NCBI RefSeq assembly: GCF_010501015.1 | Contig: NZ_QVML01000002.1 | Span: forward strand, 310,001 to 374,000 | Source: Bacteroides sp. 214 | GTDB lineage: Bacteria > Bacteroidota > Bacteroidia > Bacteroidales > Bacteroidaceae | Length of the DNA stretch: 64,000 nucleotides | Direction of reading: 5' to 3' | Shown here: positions 46,376-54,905 of the stretch, piece after piece | Position numbering within the stretch: position 1 is the stretch's first letter | Layout: each line of letters begins with the position of its first letter | Program-made: the position numbers and the translations under genes | Notes under the pieces: generated by a model | Told to the model about the DNA's origin: nothing | Seen by the model: only the letters and a program-made list of their open reading frames with translations | Databases searched by the model: none

Positions 46376-46771
46376 ATGCCCTACAAGCCTTCTGGAAGGG
46401 TTTTCAAGGAGAGAAATTTGCTTATGGACGAACGATTGTTTGCCATAAGCTCGCGACCCATCTTCCATAGGCACACAGAGCGTTTGCCTATGGCAAACAG
46501 TTGCTCATCCATAGGCAGAGAAAGAAAAGTGGACTGTGTTTGTCTGTGAAACTGACTGTGTTCTTTCCATGTTCTGACTTTGTTTTTACTCAAAACAAAG
46601 TCAGAAAAACAGGCGTTACAAGTCGTATAGGGCATGTATTGAATAATACGAGTGTTTTTCACACTATTTGAGGGTTTTTTCTAAAGCCGATTTCCTGCGA
46701 TTTTTTCTGCCCACGCATCTGTTTCTCTCATTTTATCGCATTCTTGGCGGCTTTGACATTTTGATAGTTTG
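46376..46771 (+). repeat. 396-bp dispersed repeat, copy A
   Basis: The reverse complement recurs at 58584-58980 with roughly 90 percent identity by eye. Inside are three hairpins: CTTATGG/CCATAAG (46421-46449), CCTATGG/CCATAGG (46487-46515) and CTGACTTTGTTTT/AACAAAGTCAG (46574-46604). The first two share the core GTTTGCCATA. GACTKTGTT recurs at 46532, 46554 and 46576, a 22-bp period. There is no transposase, terminal repeat or visible target duplication. Confidence 0.85.
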
Positions 46772-46899
46772 CCCACTTCTCACTGCTCTTCCAAATGTTT
46801 AATTAAATAACTAATAGTACTTTTATATTCATCTTTGCCATTGGCTGTTGTTGTTTATAATATTATTTTTAGTAGAATCAAACATATTTTTTCTAACGT

Positions 46900-46930
46900 T
46901 TTGTTTTGTTTGCAAAATTTATTATATTTG
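46900..46930 (+). promoter_or_regulatory. Promoter of the anchored unknown protein
   Basis: TTTG (46900-46903), 19-nt spacer, TATATTTG (46923-46930). The start codon is 32 bp downstream. Confidence 0.75.
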
Positions 46931-46962
46931 CAAACAAATGTTTCAATACGATAGTTAAGGTC

Positions 46963-48465
46963 ATGAAGATTCGTGCGCTGATAAGGATGGTACTTACGCT
47001 TTCTGCTATACTTGCTTGTATGGGGATTGTTGCCCTTATGTACACACGGATGAGTGCGACCGAGAAAGCGGAGGATTTTGACCTTTACACACTTGTGCCT
47101 TCTTCCTCGACTGTTATTGTAGATACACAAGATGTGACGGAGTTTATCAAAAGCCTGAACAACTTGAATTGTAGTCAGGATGGAAATTTCCTCTACGTTT
47201 CCCGCCTTTTTTCCTTACTGAAAGACCACATAAATACACTGCTCGATGATGTTCCGCATGGATTAAGCCGGCAAATGAACAATATGCTGATTAGTTTTCA
47301 TGCACCCGATAATGACAGGCAACAAGTGCTTTATTGCAGGTTGGGTGCAGGCGATTATAATTTGGTGGAGCACTTCATTAAGAAATATTGCGATAGCTCT
47401 TTCCCTACGAAATACTTCGATTATCGTGGTCAGGAAATCCGTATATACCCCATGCCCAATGACGAATTCCTTTCGTGTTACCTCACGTCGGAATTCTTCG
47501 TTATAAGTTACCAGAAGAGATTAATAGAAGAGGTTATCGATACACGCCTTTCTAAGGAGTCTGTTCTTGCCGATAAAAGTTTGCAGCGGATACGAACCGC
47601 CGGAAAAACGGGTGGTCAGGCAAAGGTTTATCTGCGCATGCAGTCGTTGAGTATGGGTAGGAGCAATGATGAACTTTGTGCCTCGATGCCGTTTGGTGGA
47701 TGGACCGAGTTCTTGCTTACCATGAACGGAGATGCTGTGTACTGTTCGGGTATGAATAATGATAATGATTCATCTCCTAACTTTATGAATCTTCTGCGCA
47801 AACAAACCCCATTGCAAGGCTTTCCGGGAGATTTGCTTCCCAAGACTACCTACTTCCTTGCAACTCAATCCGTATCGGATATTCAAGAGTATGATTCCTT
47901 GCTCTCGGACTTTTTGAAATCTCATGCCTGTCATTCGGCTACTACCGGCTTCTTTCAGTCGAAAGATACCTTGCATACTCCTTGCGCCATTGTTTCTATT
48001 CCTGTCTTGCTTGCCGATGTTGCCGAGAAAGATTTGGCTGTCAGGATAAACGCCTATTATAAACCACTCTCGCTGTATGAGTTGCCGGCGAATACGCTAT
48101 TTACGCAGTTTACCGGTATTATGAATATTGACGAACCGCTCTATGCCACTTTTCGCAGAGAAACGATGCTGATTGGTACAAAACGTAGTGTGGAGGCGTA
48201 TTTGGAACAAACTCAGGCAGAAGAGTTCTTGGAGGGAAATCCTTTTTATGAAGCGGCTATAGTCAATGTTTCCGATTCGTACAACTTCCTTGTTTTAGTC
48301 GATATGCAACAGATATTGCAACAGCCGGATGATTATGCCCGGTTGGTTCCCAACTTCTTCTTCCGCAACGCGGATTTCTTTAACCACTTCCTGATGTCGG
48401 TGCAGTTTGTATGTGTGGAAGAGGTGTTGTATCCCAATTTGGTGCTACTGTATAAAGGAGAATAG
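46963..48465 (+). CDS. Membrane-anchored protein of unknown function
   Basis: 500 residues from ATG 46963; an upstream in-frame start lies inside the promoter and is rejected. One N-terminal transmembrane helix (about 9-28, MVLTLSAILACMGIVALMY) is preceded by basic residues, so the bulk of the protein faces the periplasm. The rest is soluble, of mixed alpha/beta character, with a repeated theme of FF/LL-rich strands but no motif I recognise. It ends at a very strong convergent terminator shared with the DUF3127 gene. No family assigned. Confidence 0.8.
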   Translation: MKIRALIRMVLTLSAILACMGIVALMYTRMSATEKAEDFDLYTLVPSSSTVIVDTQDVTEFIKSLNNLNCSQDGNFLYVSRLFSLLKDHINTLLDDVPHGLSRQMNNMLISFHAPDNDRQQVLYCRLGAGDYNLVEHFIKKYCDSSFPTKYFDYRGQEIRIYPMPNDEFLSCYLTSEFFVISYQKRLIEEVIDTRLSKESVLADKSLQRIRTAGKTGGQAKVYLRMQSLSMGRSNDELCASMPFGGWTEFLLTMNGDAVYCSGMNNDNDSSPNFMNLLRKQTPLQGFPGDLLPKTTYFLATQSVSDIQEYDSLLSDFLKSHACHSATTGFFQSKDTLHTPCAIVSIPVLLADVAEKDLAVRINAYYKPLSLYELPANTLFTQFTGIMNIDEPLYATFRRETMLIGTKRSVEAYLEQTQAEEFLEGNPFYEAAIVNVSDSYNFLVLVDMQQILQQPDDYARLVPNFFFRNADFFNHFLMSVQFVCVEEVLYPNLVLLYKGE

Positions 48466-48469
48466 GTAA

Positions 48470-48546
48470 AAACGTAAACGCGGATTAACACAGGATGTTC
48501 TTTGAAACTTTAAACATGCCCTGTGTTAATCCGCGTTTCTGCGTTT
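48470..48546. terminator. Long convergent hairpin terminator
   Basis: Arms of about 25-27 bp: 48470-48494 and 48520-48546, with the core GCGGATTAACACAGG perfectly paired with its complement. The loop itself has ATGTT/AACAT (48495 and 48513). It lies between the convergent unknown gene and the DUF3127 gene. Similar GATTAACAC hairpins are, from memory, common in Bacteroidota intergenic DNA. Confidence 0.8.
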
Positions 48547-48556
48547 AAATCTTTAC

Positions 48557-48937
48557 TTAGAATGGCAAATCATCATTCGCGTCTCCCGGTGTAAACTCCG
48601 GTGCGGGTGCTCCCATAGGAGGAGGAACCGGACTTCCGGCACCTGCCATGGGTGCTGAGCCTGCTGCTACGCGCTCTACTCTCCATGCACGGATACTATT
48701 GAACCATCTGTCATTCCATTGACGCGCGTCAATATCAAACGAAACAGTAAGTTCTTCGCCCATTTGAATGTTGAATTGTTCTATCTTTTCGGATCCGAAT
48801 ACCTCAAAACACATCTTCTTTGGGTATTGGTCGTGGTTTTCTACTACATACTCTTGAGCTTTCCACTCATTACCTGTCGACTTGGCAGTTCCACTTTTAG
48901 GAGGGAGTACCGCTATTACTTTTCCGCTGAATTCCAT
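48557..48937 (-). CDS. DUF3127 protein with SSB-like acidic tail
   Basis: 126 residues. Residues 1-90 form a compact beta-rich domain of the DUF3127 type (MEFSGKVIAVLPPKSGTA; KKMCFEVFGSEKIEQF), predicted to be OB-fold-like. A low-complexity Gly/Pro/Ala linker leads to the tail DANDDLPF, closely like the C-terminal tip of single-stranded DNA-binding protein that recruits repair and replication enzymes. It is divergent from dnaN (176 bp), in keeping with a DNA-related job. Nucleic-acid binding is inferred. Confidence 0.82.
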   Translation of the reverse strand: MEFSGKVIAVLPPKSGTAKSTGNEWKAQEYVVENHDQYPKKMCFEVFGSEKIEQFNIQMGEELTVSFDIDARQWNDRWFNSIRAWRVERVAAGSAPMAGAGSPVPPPMGAPAPEFTPGDANDDLPF

Positions 48938-49020
48938 ATTTTATTTTAATTATTTACTTGTGCGAAGGTACAACTTTTCAATGAATAGCCGAAGGGTGTG
49001 TCGTTTTTCTTTTCTACTTA

Positions 49021-49052
49021 TTGCAAGTACGGATTTTTTTTTCGTAACTTTG
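49021..49052 (+). promoter_or_regulatory. Promoter of dnaN
   Basis: TTG (49021-49023), 21-nt spacer, TAACTTTG (49045-49052). The leader is about 55 nt. Confidence 0.55.
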
Positions 49053-49113
49053 TCCTCATAGGCAGAAGCCTGTAAGAAAACACAAAGAGAATAAATTAAA
49101 AATAAGAACTAAT

Positions 49114-50235
49114 ATGAAATTTATCGTTTCGAGCACAGCGTTGTTTAGTCATTTACAGGCGATTAGCCGTGTTATTAATTCGAAGAACACATTGCCAATA
49201 TTGGATTGTTTCCTTTTTGATTTGAAAGATGGAATGTTGTCCATTACCGTTTCGGATACTGAAACAACAATGGTAACGGCTGTCGAGGTAAACGAAAGCG
49301 ATAAAGACGGTAGGTTTGCCGTGGTAGCAAAAACGCTCTTAGACGCGTTGAAAGAGATTCCAGAGCAACCGCTCACTTTTGATATATCAGACAATTACGA
49401 AATCACCGTGATGTACCAGAATGGTAAATATAGCCTTATGGGACAGAATGCTGCTGAATATCCACAGTCGGCTACATTAGGCGAAAACGCGGTAAAGGTT
49501 GAGTTGGATGCAGCCATTTTGCTAAACGGTATTAACCGCGCGCTGTTTGCTACGGCAGATGATGAACTTCGTCCGGTAATGAATGGTATTTATTTCGACA
49601 TCACCACCGAAGATATTACGATGGTAGCCTCAGACGGGCACAAATTGGTTCGCTTCAAGAGCCTTGCTGCTCAAGGTAAAGAGCGTGCAGCCTTTATCTT
49701 CCCAAAGAAACCCGCCAATCTGATGAAAGCGTTACTCCCTAAAGAACACGGACAGGTAACAATTGAGTTTGATGAACGTAATGCGGTATTCACGCTGGAG
49801 AAATTCCGTATGGTGTGCCGCCTCATTGAAGGAAGATATCCTAACTACAACTCGGTTATTCCGCAAAACAATCCGCATAAAGTTATTGTTGACCGACAAA
49901 TGTTGCTTGGCGCGTTGCGTCGTGTATCTATTTTCTCGTCACAAGCCAGCAGTTTGATAAAGTTGCGTTTGGAAGAGAATCTGATTGTTATTTCAGCGCA
50001 AGATATTGACTACTCTACATCGGCAGAAGAAAAACAAGCATGTCAATATGCCGGTAACCCAATGAGCATTGGCTTCAAATCAACATTCCTGATTGATATC
50101 CTGAACAACATCACTGCCGACGAAGTAGTGATAGAGCTCGCCGATCCATCGCGCGCAGGAACCATTGTGCCGGTAGAACAGGAGAAAGATGAAAATCTTT
50201 TGATGCTGCTCATGCCGATGATGTTGAATGATTAA
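49114..50235 (+). CDS. dnaN: DNA polymerase III beta sliding clamp
   Basis: 373 residues, the standard three-domain clamp. MKFIVSSTALFSHLQAISRVI, TLPILDCFLF, and MVASDGHKLVRFK near 170 are typical; the C-terminus ends LMLLMPMMLND, the clamp's usual (M)P(M)-type end. It gives processivity to the replicase and docks repair proteins. The gene is not next to dnaA here. A terminator hairpin follows. Confidence 0.97.
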   Translation: MKFIVSSTALFSHLQAISRVINSKNTLPILDCFLFDLKDGMLSITVSDTETTMVTAVEVNESDKDGRFAVVAKTLLDALKEIPEQPLTFDISDNYEITVMYQNGKYSLMGQNAAEYPQSATLGENAVKVELDAAILLNGINRALFATADDELRPVMNGIYFDITTEDITMVASDGHKLVRFKSLAAQGKERAAFIFPKKPANLMKALLPKEHGQVTIEFDERNAVFTLEKFRMVCRLIEGRYPNYNSVIPQNNPHKVIVDRQMLLGALRRVSIFSSQASSLIKLRLEENLIVISAQDIDYSTSAEEKQACQYAGNPMSIGFKSTFLIDILNNITADEVVIELADPSRAGTIVPVEQEKDENLLMLLMPMMLND

Positions 50236-50256
50236 TAAAACAACAAAGTAACAGTG

Positions 50257-50297
50257 GAGTTCCACAAAGGAAGATCAAATTCTACTTTGTGGAACTC
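50257..50297 (+). terminator. Terminator of dnaN
   Basis: Perfect 13-bp stem: GAGTTCCACAAAG (50257-50269) and its complement (50285-50297), 15-nt loop, followed by a T/C-rich tract. It may let the next gene be transcribed separately. Confidence 0.75.
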
Positions 50298-50342
50298 TCT
50301 TTACTTTATACCATTAATGTATTATACGTAATAATTTAACTC

Positions 50343-51113
50343 ATGAAATTGAACTTAAAGAACCCGCTTGTCTTCTTTGATTTGGAGACTACCGGTACAA
50401 ACATAAATAGCGACCGCATCGTTGAAATCTGTTACCTCAAGGTGCATCCCAATGGTAATGAAGAGTCCAAAACCATGCGTATCAATCCCGAAATGCACAT
50501 CCCCGAAGAAGCTTCGGCCATACATGGTATTTATGATCAGGATGTAGTCGATTGCCCCACCTTCAAAGGAGTTGCTCAAAGCATTGCTAATGATATTGAA
50601 GGGTGTGATTTAGCTGGTTTTAATTCCAACCGTTTCGATGTACCTGTGTTGGTTGAAGAGTTTTTGCGGGCAGGTGTAGACATTGATCTGTCGCATCGTA
50701 AACTGGTAGATGTGCAGGTGATTTTCCACAAAATGGAACAACGCACACTCTCTGCCGCCTATAAGTTCTATTGTGATAAGAATCTGGACGATGCCCATAC
50801 GGCGGAAGCAGATACGCGCGCAACCTACGAAGTGCTAATGTCACAATTGGATAGATACGAAGAACTGCAAAATGATGTAGCTTTCTTATCCAACTATTCA
50901 AGTTTTAATCGCAATGTAGACTTTGCCGGACGTATGGTATATGATGATAATGGTGTGGAGGTTTTCAACTTTGGCAAGTACAAAGGTTTAGCTGTAACCG
51001 AAGTGCTAAAGAGAGATCCCGGCTATTACGGCTGGATACTTGGCAATGATTTCACACTTAATACTAAAGCCATGCTCACCAAAATACGTTTGCGCGAACT
51101 GACAGGAAAATAG
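50343..51113 (+). CDS. DnaQ-like 3'-5' exonuclease
   Basis: 256 residues. The DEDD exonuclease core is present: ExoI VFFDLETTGTN (Asp/Glu near 12-14), ExoII LAGFNSNRFDVPVL, and ExoIII DDAHTAEADTRATYEV with the invariant histidine of a DEDDh enzyme. The C-terminal 80 residues (FNFGKYKGLAVTEVLKRDPGYYGWIL) are an extra domain that recurs in Bacteroidota homologues. It could be the proofreading epsilon subunit or a repair exonuclease; the position beside dnaN fits the former. Confidence 0.88.
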   Translation: MKLNLKNPLVFFDLETTGTNINSDRIVEICYLKVHPNGNEESKTMRINPEMHIPEEASAIHGIYDQDVVDCPTFKGVAQSIANDIEGCDLAGFNSNRFDVPVLVEEFLRAGVDIDLSHRKLVDVQVIFHKMEQRTLSAAYKFYCDKNLDDAHTAEADTRATYEVLMSQLDRYEELQNDVAFLSNYSSFNRNVDFAGRMVYDDNGVEVFNFGKYKGLAVTEVLKRDPGYYGWILGNDFTLNTKAMLTKIRLRELTGK

Positions 51114-51118
51114 AAACC

Positions 51119-52315
51119 ATGCTGAAAGGAAAGAAAATAATATTAGGAATAACGGGTAGCATTGCCGCCTACAAAGCTTGCTATATTATCCGCGGGTTGA
51201 TAAAGAAAGGAGCAGAGGTACAAGTGGTTATTACCCCTGCCGGAAAAGAGTTTATTACGCCCATTACTCTCTCCGCATTAACGAGCAAGCCGGTTATTAG
51301 CGACTTCTTCGCCCAGCGTAATGGTACATGGAACAGCCACGTAGATCTTGGATTATGGGCAGATGCCGTACTGATTGCACCTGCTACTGCCGCTACCATT
51401 GGTAAAATGGCAAACGGCATTGCAGATAATATGTTGATTACTACTTATCTCTCTGCCAAAGCGCCCGTGTTTGTTGCACCGGCTATGGACTTGGATATGT
51501 TTGCACATCCTTCTACGCAGAAGAACTTAGATACATTGCGCTCCTTTGGTAATCACATTATTGAACCGGCATCGGGCGAATTGGCAAGTCACTTGGTAGG
51601 AAAAGGAAGAATGGAAGAACCCGATGTTATCATTAGTGTGTTGGAACAGTTCTTTGCTGCTAAAACCGATTTAGCCGGAAAGAAAATCGTTATCACTGCT
51701 GGCCCTACCTATGAAAAGATAGATCCGGTGCGCTTTATTGGTAACTACTCTTCGGGTAAGATGGGCTTTGCTCTTGCCGATGAGTGTGCGCAAAGAGGAG
51801 CAGAGGTGACATTAATTGCAGGTCCTGTGCAACAGCAAACTACCGCATCCAACATTCAACGAATAAACGTATCCTCTGCCGCCGAAATGTACGAAGCCGC
51901 GCTTGACTGCTTCCCTCAATCAGACGCAGGTATACTTTGTGCTGCTGTTGCCGACTTTACAGTTGCCAACCCTACCGACAAAAAAGTAAAGCGGGGAGAA
52001 GAGGATTTAGTGTTAAACCTCAAGCCTACGCAAGATATAGCCGCTGCTTTAGGAAAGATAAAACAGCCTAATCAGCGTTTAGTTGGTTTTGCACTCGAAA
52101 CAGACAATGAAGAGAATAATGCTCAAAGTAAGCTGAAGCGCAAGAATCTGGACTTCATTGTCTTGAACTCGCTCAAGGATGCGGGAGCAGGTTTTCAATA
52201 TGACACCAACAAAATTACGATTATAGACAGTAAAGGTGAACAGCAACACTATGAGTTGAAAAGTAAAAAGGAAGTTGCTGGAGACATTGTCGACAAACTG
52301 GTTTCCACCTTATAA
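51119..52315 (+). CDS. coaBC: Phosphopantothenoylcysteine decarboxylase / synthetase
   Basis: Two steps of coenzyme A synthesis in a 398-residue fusion. The N-terminal flavoprotein CoaC (1-185) has ITGSIAAYKA, SHVDLGLWADAVLIAPATAATIGKMA and PAMDLDMF; the C-terminal CoaB (190-398) has ITAGPTYEKIDPVRFIGNYSSGKMG and GFALETD. The conserved ACG(D) region of the E. coli CoaC active-site flap reads ASHLVGKGRM here, so the flap cysteine is a serine. It is 5 bp from the exonuclease gene and 11 bp from DUF4835. Confidence 0.95.
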   Translation: MLKGKKIILGITGSIAAYKACYIIRGLIKKGAEVQVVITPAGKEFITPITLSALTSKPVISDFFAQRNGTWNSHVDLGLWADAVLIAPATAATIGKMANGIADNMLITTYLSAKAPVFVAPAMDLDMFAHPSTQKNLDTLRSFGNHIIEPASGELASHLVGKGRMEEPDVIISVLEQFFAAKTDLAGKKIVITAGPTYEKIDPVRFIGNYSSGKMGFALADECAQRGAEVTLIAGPVQQQTTASNIQRINVSSAAEMYEAALDCFPQSDAGILCAAVADFTVANPTDKKVKRGEEDLVLNLKPTQDIAAALGKIKQPNQRLVGFALETDNEENNAQSKLKRKNLDFIVLNSLKDAGAGFQYDTNKITIIDSKGEQQHYELKSKKEVAGDIVDKLVSTL

Positions 52316-52326
52316 TATATAAAGCG

Positions 52327-53220
52327 ATGAAGAATGTTGTCCTACTCCTGCTACTTGCTTTTTCGTTTTCTGCTGTTGCGCAGGAGCTAAACTGCAACGT
52401 TGCGGTTAATCATTCGCAAATTCAAGGAACAAGTACGCAAGTATTCAAAACTTTGGAAGATGCTCTTAAGAGCTTTGTCAATGAACGGAAGTGGACACAT
52501 GCGCAATACGATGTCAATGAACGAATCAATTGCAGTATCAATCTTACTGTGAAGGAGTATAACGACAACGGACGCTTCTCGTGTGATTTGCAAGTGCAAG
52601 CTACGCGTCCTGTATGGCAATCTTCATATTCTACGGTTATATTTAGTTTTAGAGATGCAAGCGTAGACTTTAATTATCTTGAGTACGACCCGTTGGAACT
52701 GCGCGACAATACCATTGACAATAATCTCACTGCTGTAATCGCTTACTATGTCTACCTGATTATTGGCTTTGATATGGATACAATGTCGCTGCTTGGTGGT
52801 ACTGAATTGCTCCGTTCCGCAGAAAACATTGTTACTGCAGCACAGATGATAGGCGAAACAGGCTGGCGCGCATTTGATAGTAATCGCAACCGCCATGCCA
52901 TTATAACCGATTATCTGGATGAAGGAATGAAACCATTGCGTCAGTTAATGTACGAATATCATCGTAAAGGTCTGGATGAAATGTCTACGAATTCATCGCG
53001 TGCGCGTGCCAATATCTCTACCATGCTGGAACAGTTGAAGCAAGCCAAAGAGAATAAACCCATGTCGGTGTTGCCACAACTATTTACCGAAATAAAGAAA
53101 GACGAGTTAGTCAATATCTTTAGCGTAGGGTCGCAACGCGAAAGGGAAGATATGTACACCTTACTGTCGCAAATCAATCCGTCACTCAATAGTGAGTGGG
53201 TAAAAATCAAACAACAATAA
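52327..53220 (+). CDS. DUF4835 protein (exported)
   Basis: 297 residues. Signal peptide 1-18 (LLLLLAFSFSAVAQ, cleaved before ELNC). The mature start ELNCNVAVNHSQIQGTSTQVFKTLEDAL is the hallmark of DUF4835, a Bacteroidota-restricted family. In Porphyromonas a related protein, PorD-like by my recollection, has been linked to type IX secretion; that link is weak here. The gene sits between coaBC and recN in an order I believe is conserved in the phylum. Confidence 0.85.
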   Translation: MKNVVLLLLLAFSFSAVAQELNCNVAVNHSQIQGTSTQVFKTLEDALKSFVNERKWTHAQYDVNERINCSINLTVKEYNDNGRFSCDLQVQATRPVWQSSYSTVIFSFRDASVDFNYLEYDPLELRDNTIDNNLTAVIAYYVYLIIGFDMDTMSLLGGTELLRSAENIVTAAQMIGETGWRAFDSNRNRHAIITDYLDEGMKPLRQLMYEYHRKGLDEMSTNSSRARANISTMLEQLKQAKENKPMSVLPQLFTEIKKDELVNIFSVGSQREREDMYTLLSQINPSLNSEWVKIKQQ

Positions 53221-53235
53221 ATAGCGAAACGAACA

Positions 53236-54897
53236 ATGCTACGTTCTTTATATATACAAAACTATGCCCTGATAGAGAGTTTGGACATTGTGTTTAATGC
53301 AGGTTTCTCAGTTATTACAGGTGAAACAGGTGCAGGTAAGTCCATTATTTTAGGTGCTATTGGCTTGTTGCTTGGGCAGCGTGCTGATATTAAATCCATT
53401 CGCCAGGGTGCTACAAAATGTGTTATTGAGGCGCGCTTTGATATAACTGCATACAATTTTCAGGAGTTCTTTGAGCAAAATGAGTTGGAGTACGAAACAG
53501 AGTGCATCTTTCGCAGGGAGATTGCTGCCTCGGGTAAGAGTCGCGGCTTTATCAACGATACACCTGTGTCGCTTGCGCAGATGAGAGAGCTGGGCGAACA
53601 GTTGATTGATGTACACTCACAACACCAGAACTTACTGTTGAATAGGGAAGATTTTCAACTCAATGTGCTTGATGTGTTGGCGGGCAATGGTGATTTGTTA
53701 AACAACTACACCTTATTATATGCCACATGGAAGAACCTCCATGAAGAACTTGCCGACCTCAAAGAAAAAGCTCTCCAAAGTAGTGCCGACGAAGACTATC
53801 TGCGTTTTCAACTAACACAATTGGAGGAGGCAAAACTCTCCGAAGGTGAGCAGGAGGAGCTGGAGCAAGAAGCCGAAATGCTTACTCATGCCGAAGAAAT
53901 AAAAGCAGGACTCTATAAAGCGAATGTCATACTAACCTCTGATGAGCAGGGTTTGCTTTCTTCACTGAAGGATGCAGTTAGTACTTTGCAAAATATAGAA
54001 AAGGTATACCTGCCTGCTACCGAACTTTCCGAACGTATGCGCAGCTCCTACATTGAGCTTAAAGATATAGCCGAAGAAATTGGCGACAGGGAAGAAAGTG
54101 TATCTTTCAATCCTGCCCGTATGGAAGAGGTAACCGACCGCTTAAACCTCATCTACTCGCTGCAACAAAAACATCGTGTCTCTTCTGTTGCGGAACTATT
54201 GCAAATACAAGAAGAATATAACGCCAAACTGTCGGAAATAACATCCTTTGATATGCAGATAGAAGCATTGAACAAGCAGTTGGCAGCTGAATACGATAAG
54301 TTGAAAGCACAGGCTGCAAAGCTAACAACGAAGCGTGCCGAAGCTGCCCGTATGGTAGAAAAACAAATGGTGAATCGCCTTATCCCGCTGGGTATGCCCA
54401 ATATTCGCTTTTCTGTTGAAATGGAAACAAAGAAGGAGCTAGGGGCAAGCGGCGGCGATACAGTTGCGTTTCTCTTCTCTGCTAATAAAAATGGGATGCT
54501 TCAAAAGATTTCCTCCGTTGCTTCGGGTGGTGAAATAGCACGTGTAATGCTTTCCATGAAGGCAATGATAGCAGGGGCAATAAAGCTTCCTACTATTATA
54601 TTCGATGAAATAGATACAGGTGTATCGGGCGAAATAGCCGATAAGATGGCGGATATCATGCAAGAGATGGCGCAACAAGAGCGTCAGGTAATTAGTATTA
54701 CGCACCTTCCGCAGATAGCTTCCAGAGGAACTGCGCACTATTTAGTATATAAGCAAGACAACGAAACGGAGACAAACAGCCACATCCGCCTACTGTCGCA
54801 GGAGGAGCGGGTGTTGGAAATTGCGCGTATGTTGAGTGGAGCCACACTGACGGATGCGGCTTTGAATAATGCGAAAGAGCTACTGTCTATTTCTTAA
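53236..54897 (+). CDS. recN: DNA repair protein RecN
   Basis: 553-residue SMC-like ATPase acting at double-strand breaks. Walker A ITGETGAGKSIILGA (near 31-45), long coiled coil (about 150-370, EEAKLSEGEQEELEQEAEM), and the C-terminal signature SSVASGGEIARVMLSMK with Walker B TIIFDEIDTGVSGEIA. ATG at 53236 gives the standard MLRSLYIQNYALIESLDI start. It is the last gene of the dnaQ-like-coaBC-DUF4835-recN run and converges on the CoA ligase gene. Confidence 0.96.
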   Translation: MLRSLYIQNYALIESLDIVFNAGFSVITGETGAGKSIILGAIGLLLGQRADIKSIRQGATKCVIEARFDITAYNFQEFFEQNELEYETECIFRREIAASGKSRGFINDTPVSLAQMRELGEQLIDVHSQHQNLLLNREDFQLNVLDVLAGNGDLLNNYTLLYATWKNLHEELADLKEKALQSSADEDYLRFQLTQLEEAKLSEGEQEELEQEAEMLTHAEEIKAGLYKANVILTSDEQGLLSSLKDAVSTLQNIEKVYLPATELSERMRSSYIELKDIAEEIGDREESVSFNPARMEEVTDRLNLIYSLQQKHRVSSVAELLQIQEEYNAKLSEITSFDMQIEALNKQLAAEYDKLKAQAAKLTTKRAEAARMVEKQMVNRLIPLGMPNIRFSVEMETKKELGASGGDTVAFLFSANKNGMLQKISSVASGGEIARVMLSMKAMIAGAIKLPTIIFDEIDTGVSGEIADKMADIMQEMAQQERQVISITHLPQIASRGTAHYLVYKQDNETETNSHIRLLSQEERVLEIARMLSGATLTDAALNNAKELLSIS

Positions 54898-54905
54898 TTA
54901 TCCCT

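Larger units (their letters stand above)
46144..46962. other. 819-bp intergenic region holding inverted-repeat copy A
   Basis: From left to right: hydrolase promoter, about 200 bp with no recognisable feature, repeat copy A (46376-46771), about 130 bp AT-rich sequence, and the promoter of the next gene. A 93-codon minus-strand ORF inside copy A is judged non-coding. Confidence 0.7.

Noticed and set aside
46906..46962. Upstream in-frame start extending the anchored unknown protein by 19 residues
   Set aside because: The segment contains the TTTG-N19-TATATTTG promoter; ATG 46963 restores a normal basic N-terminus and transmembrane helix.
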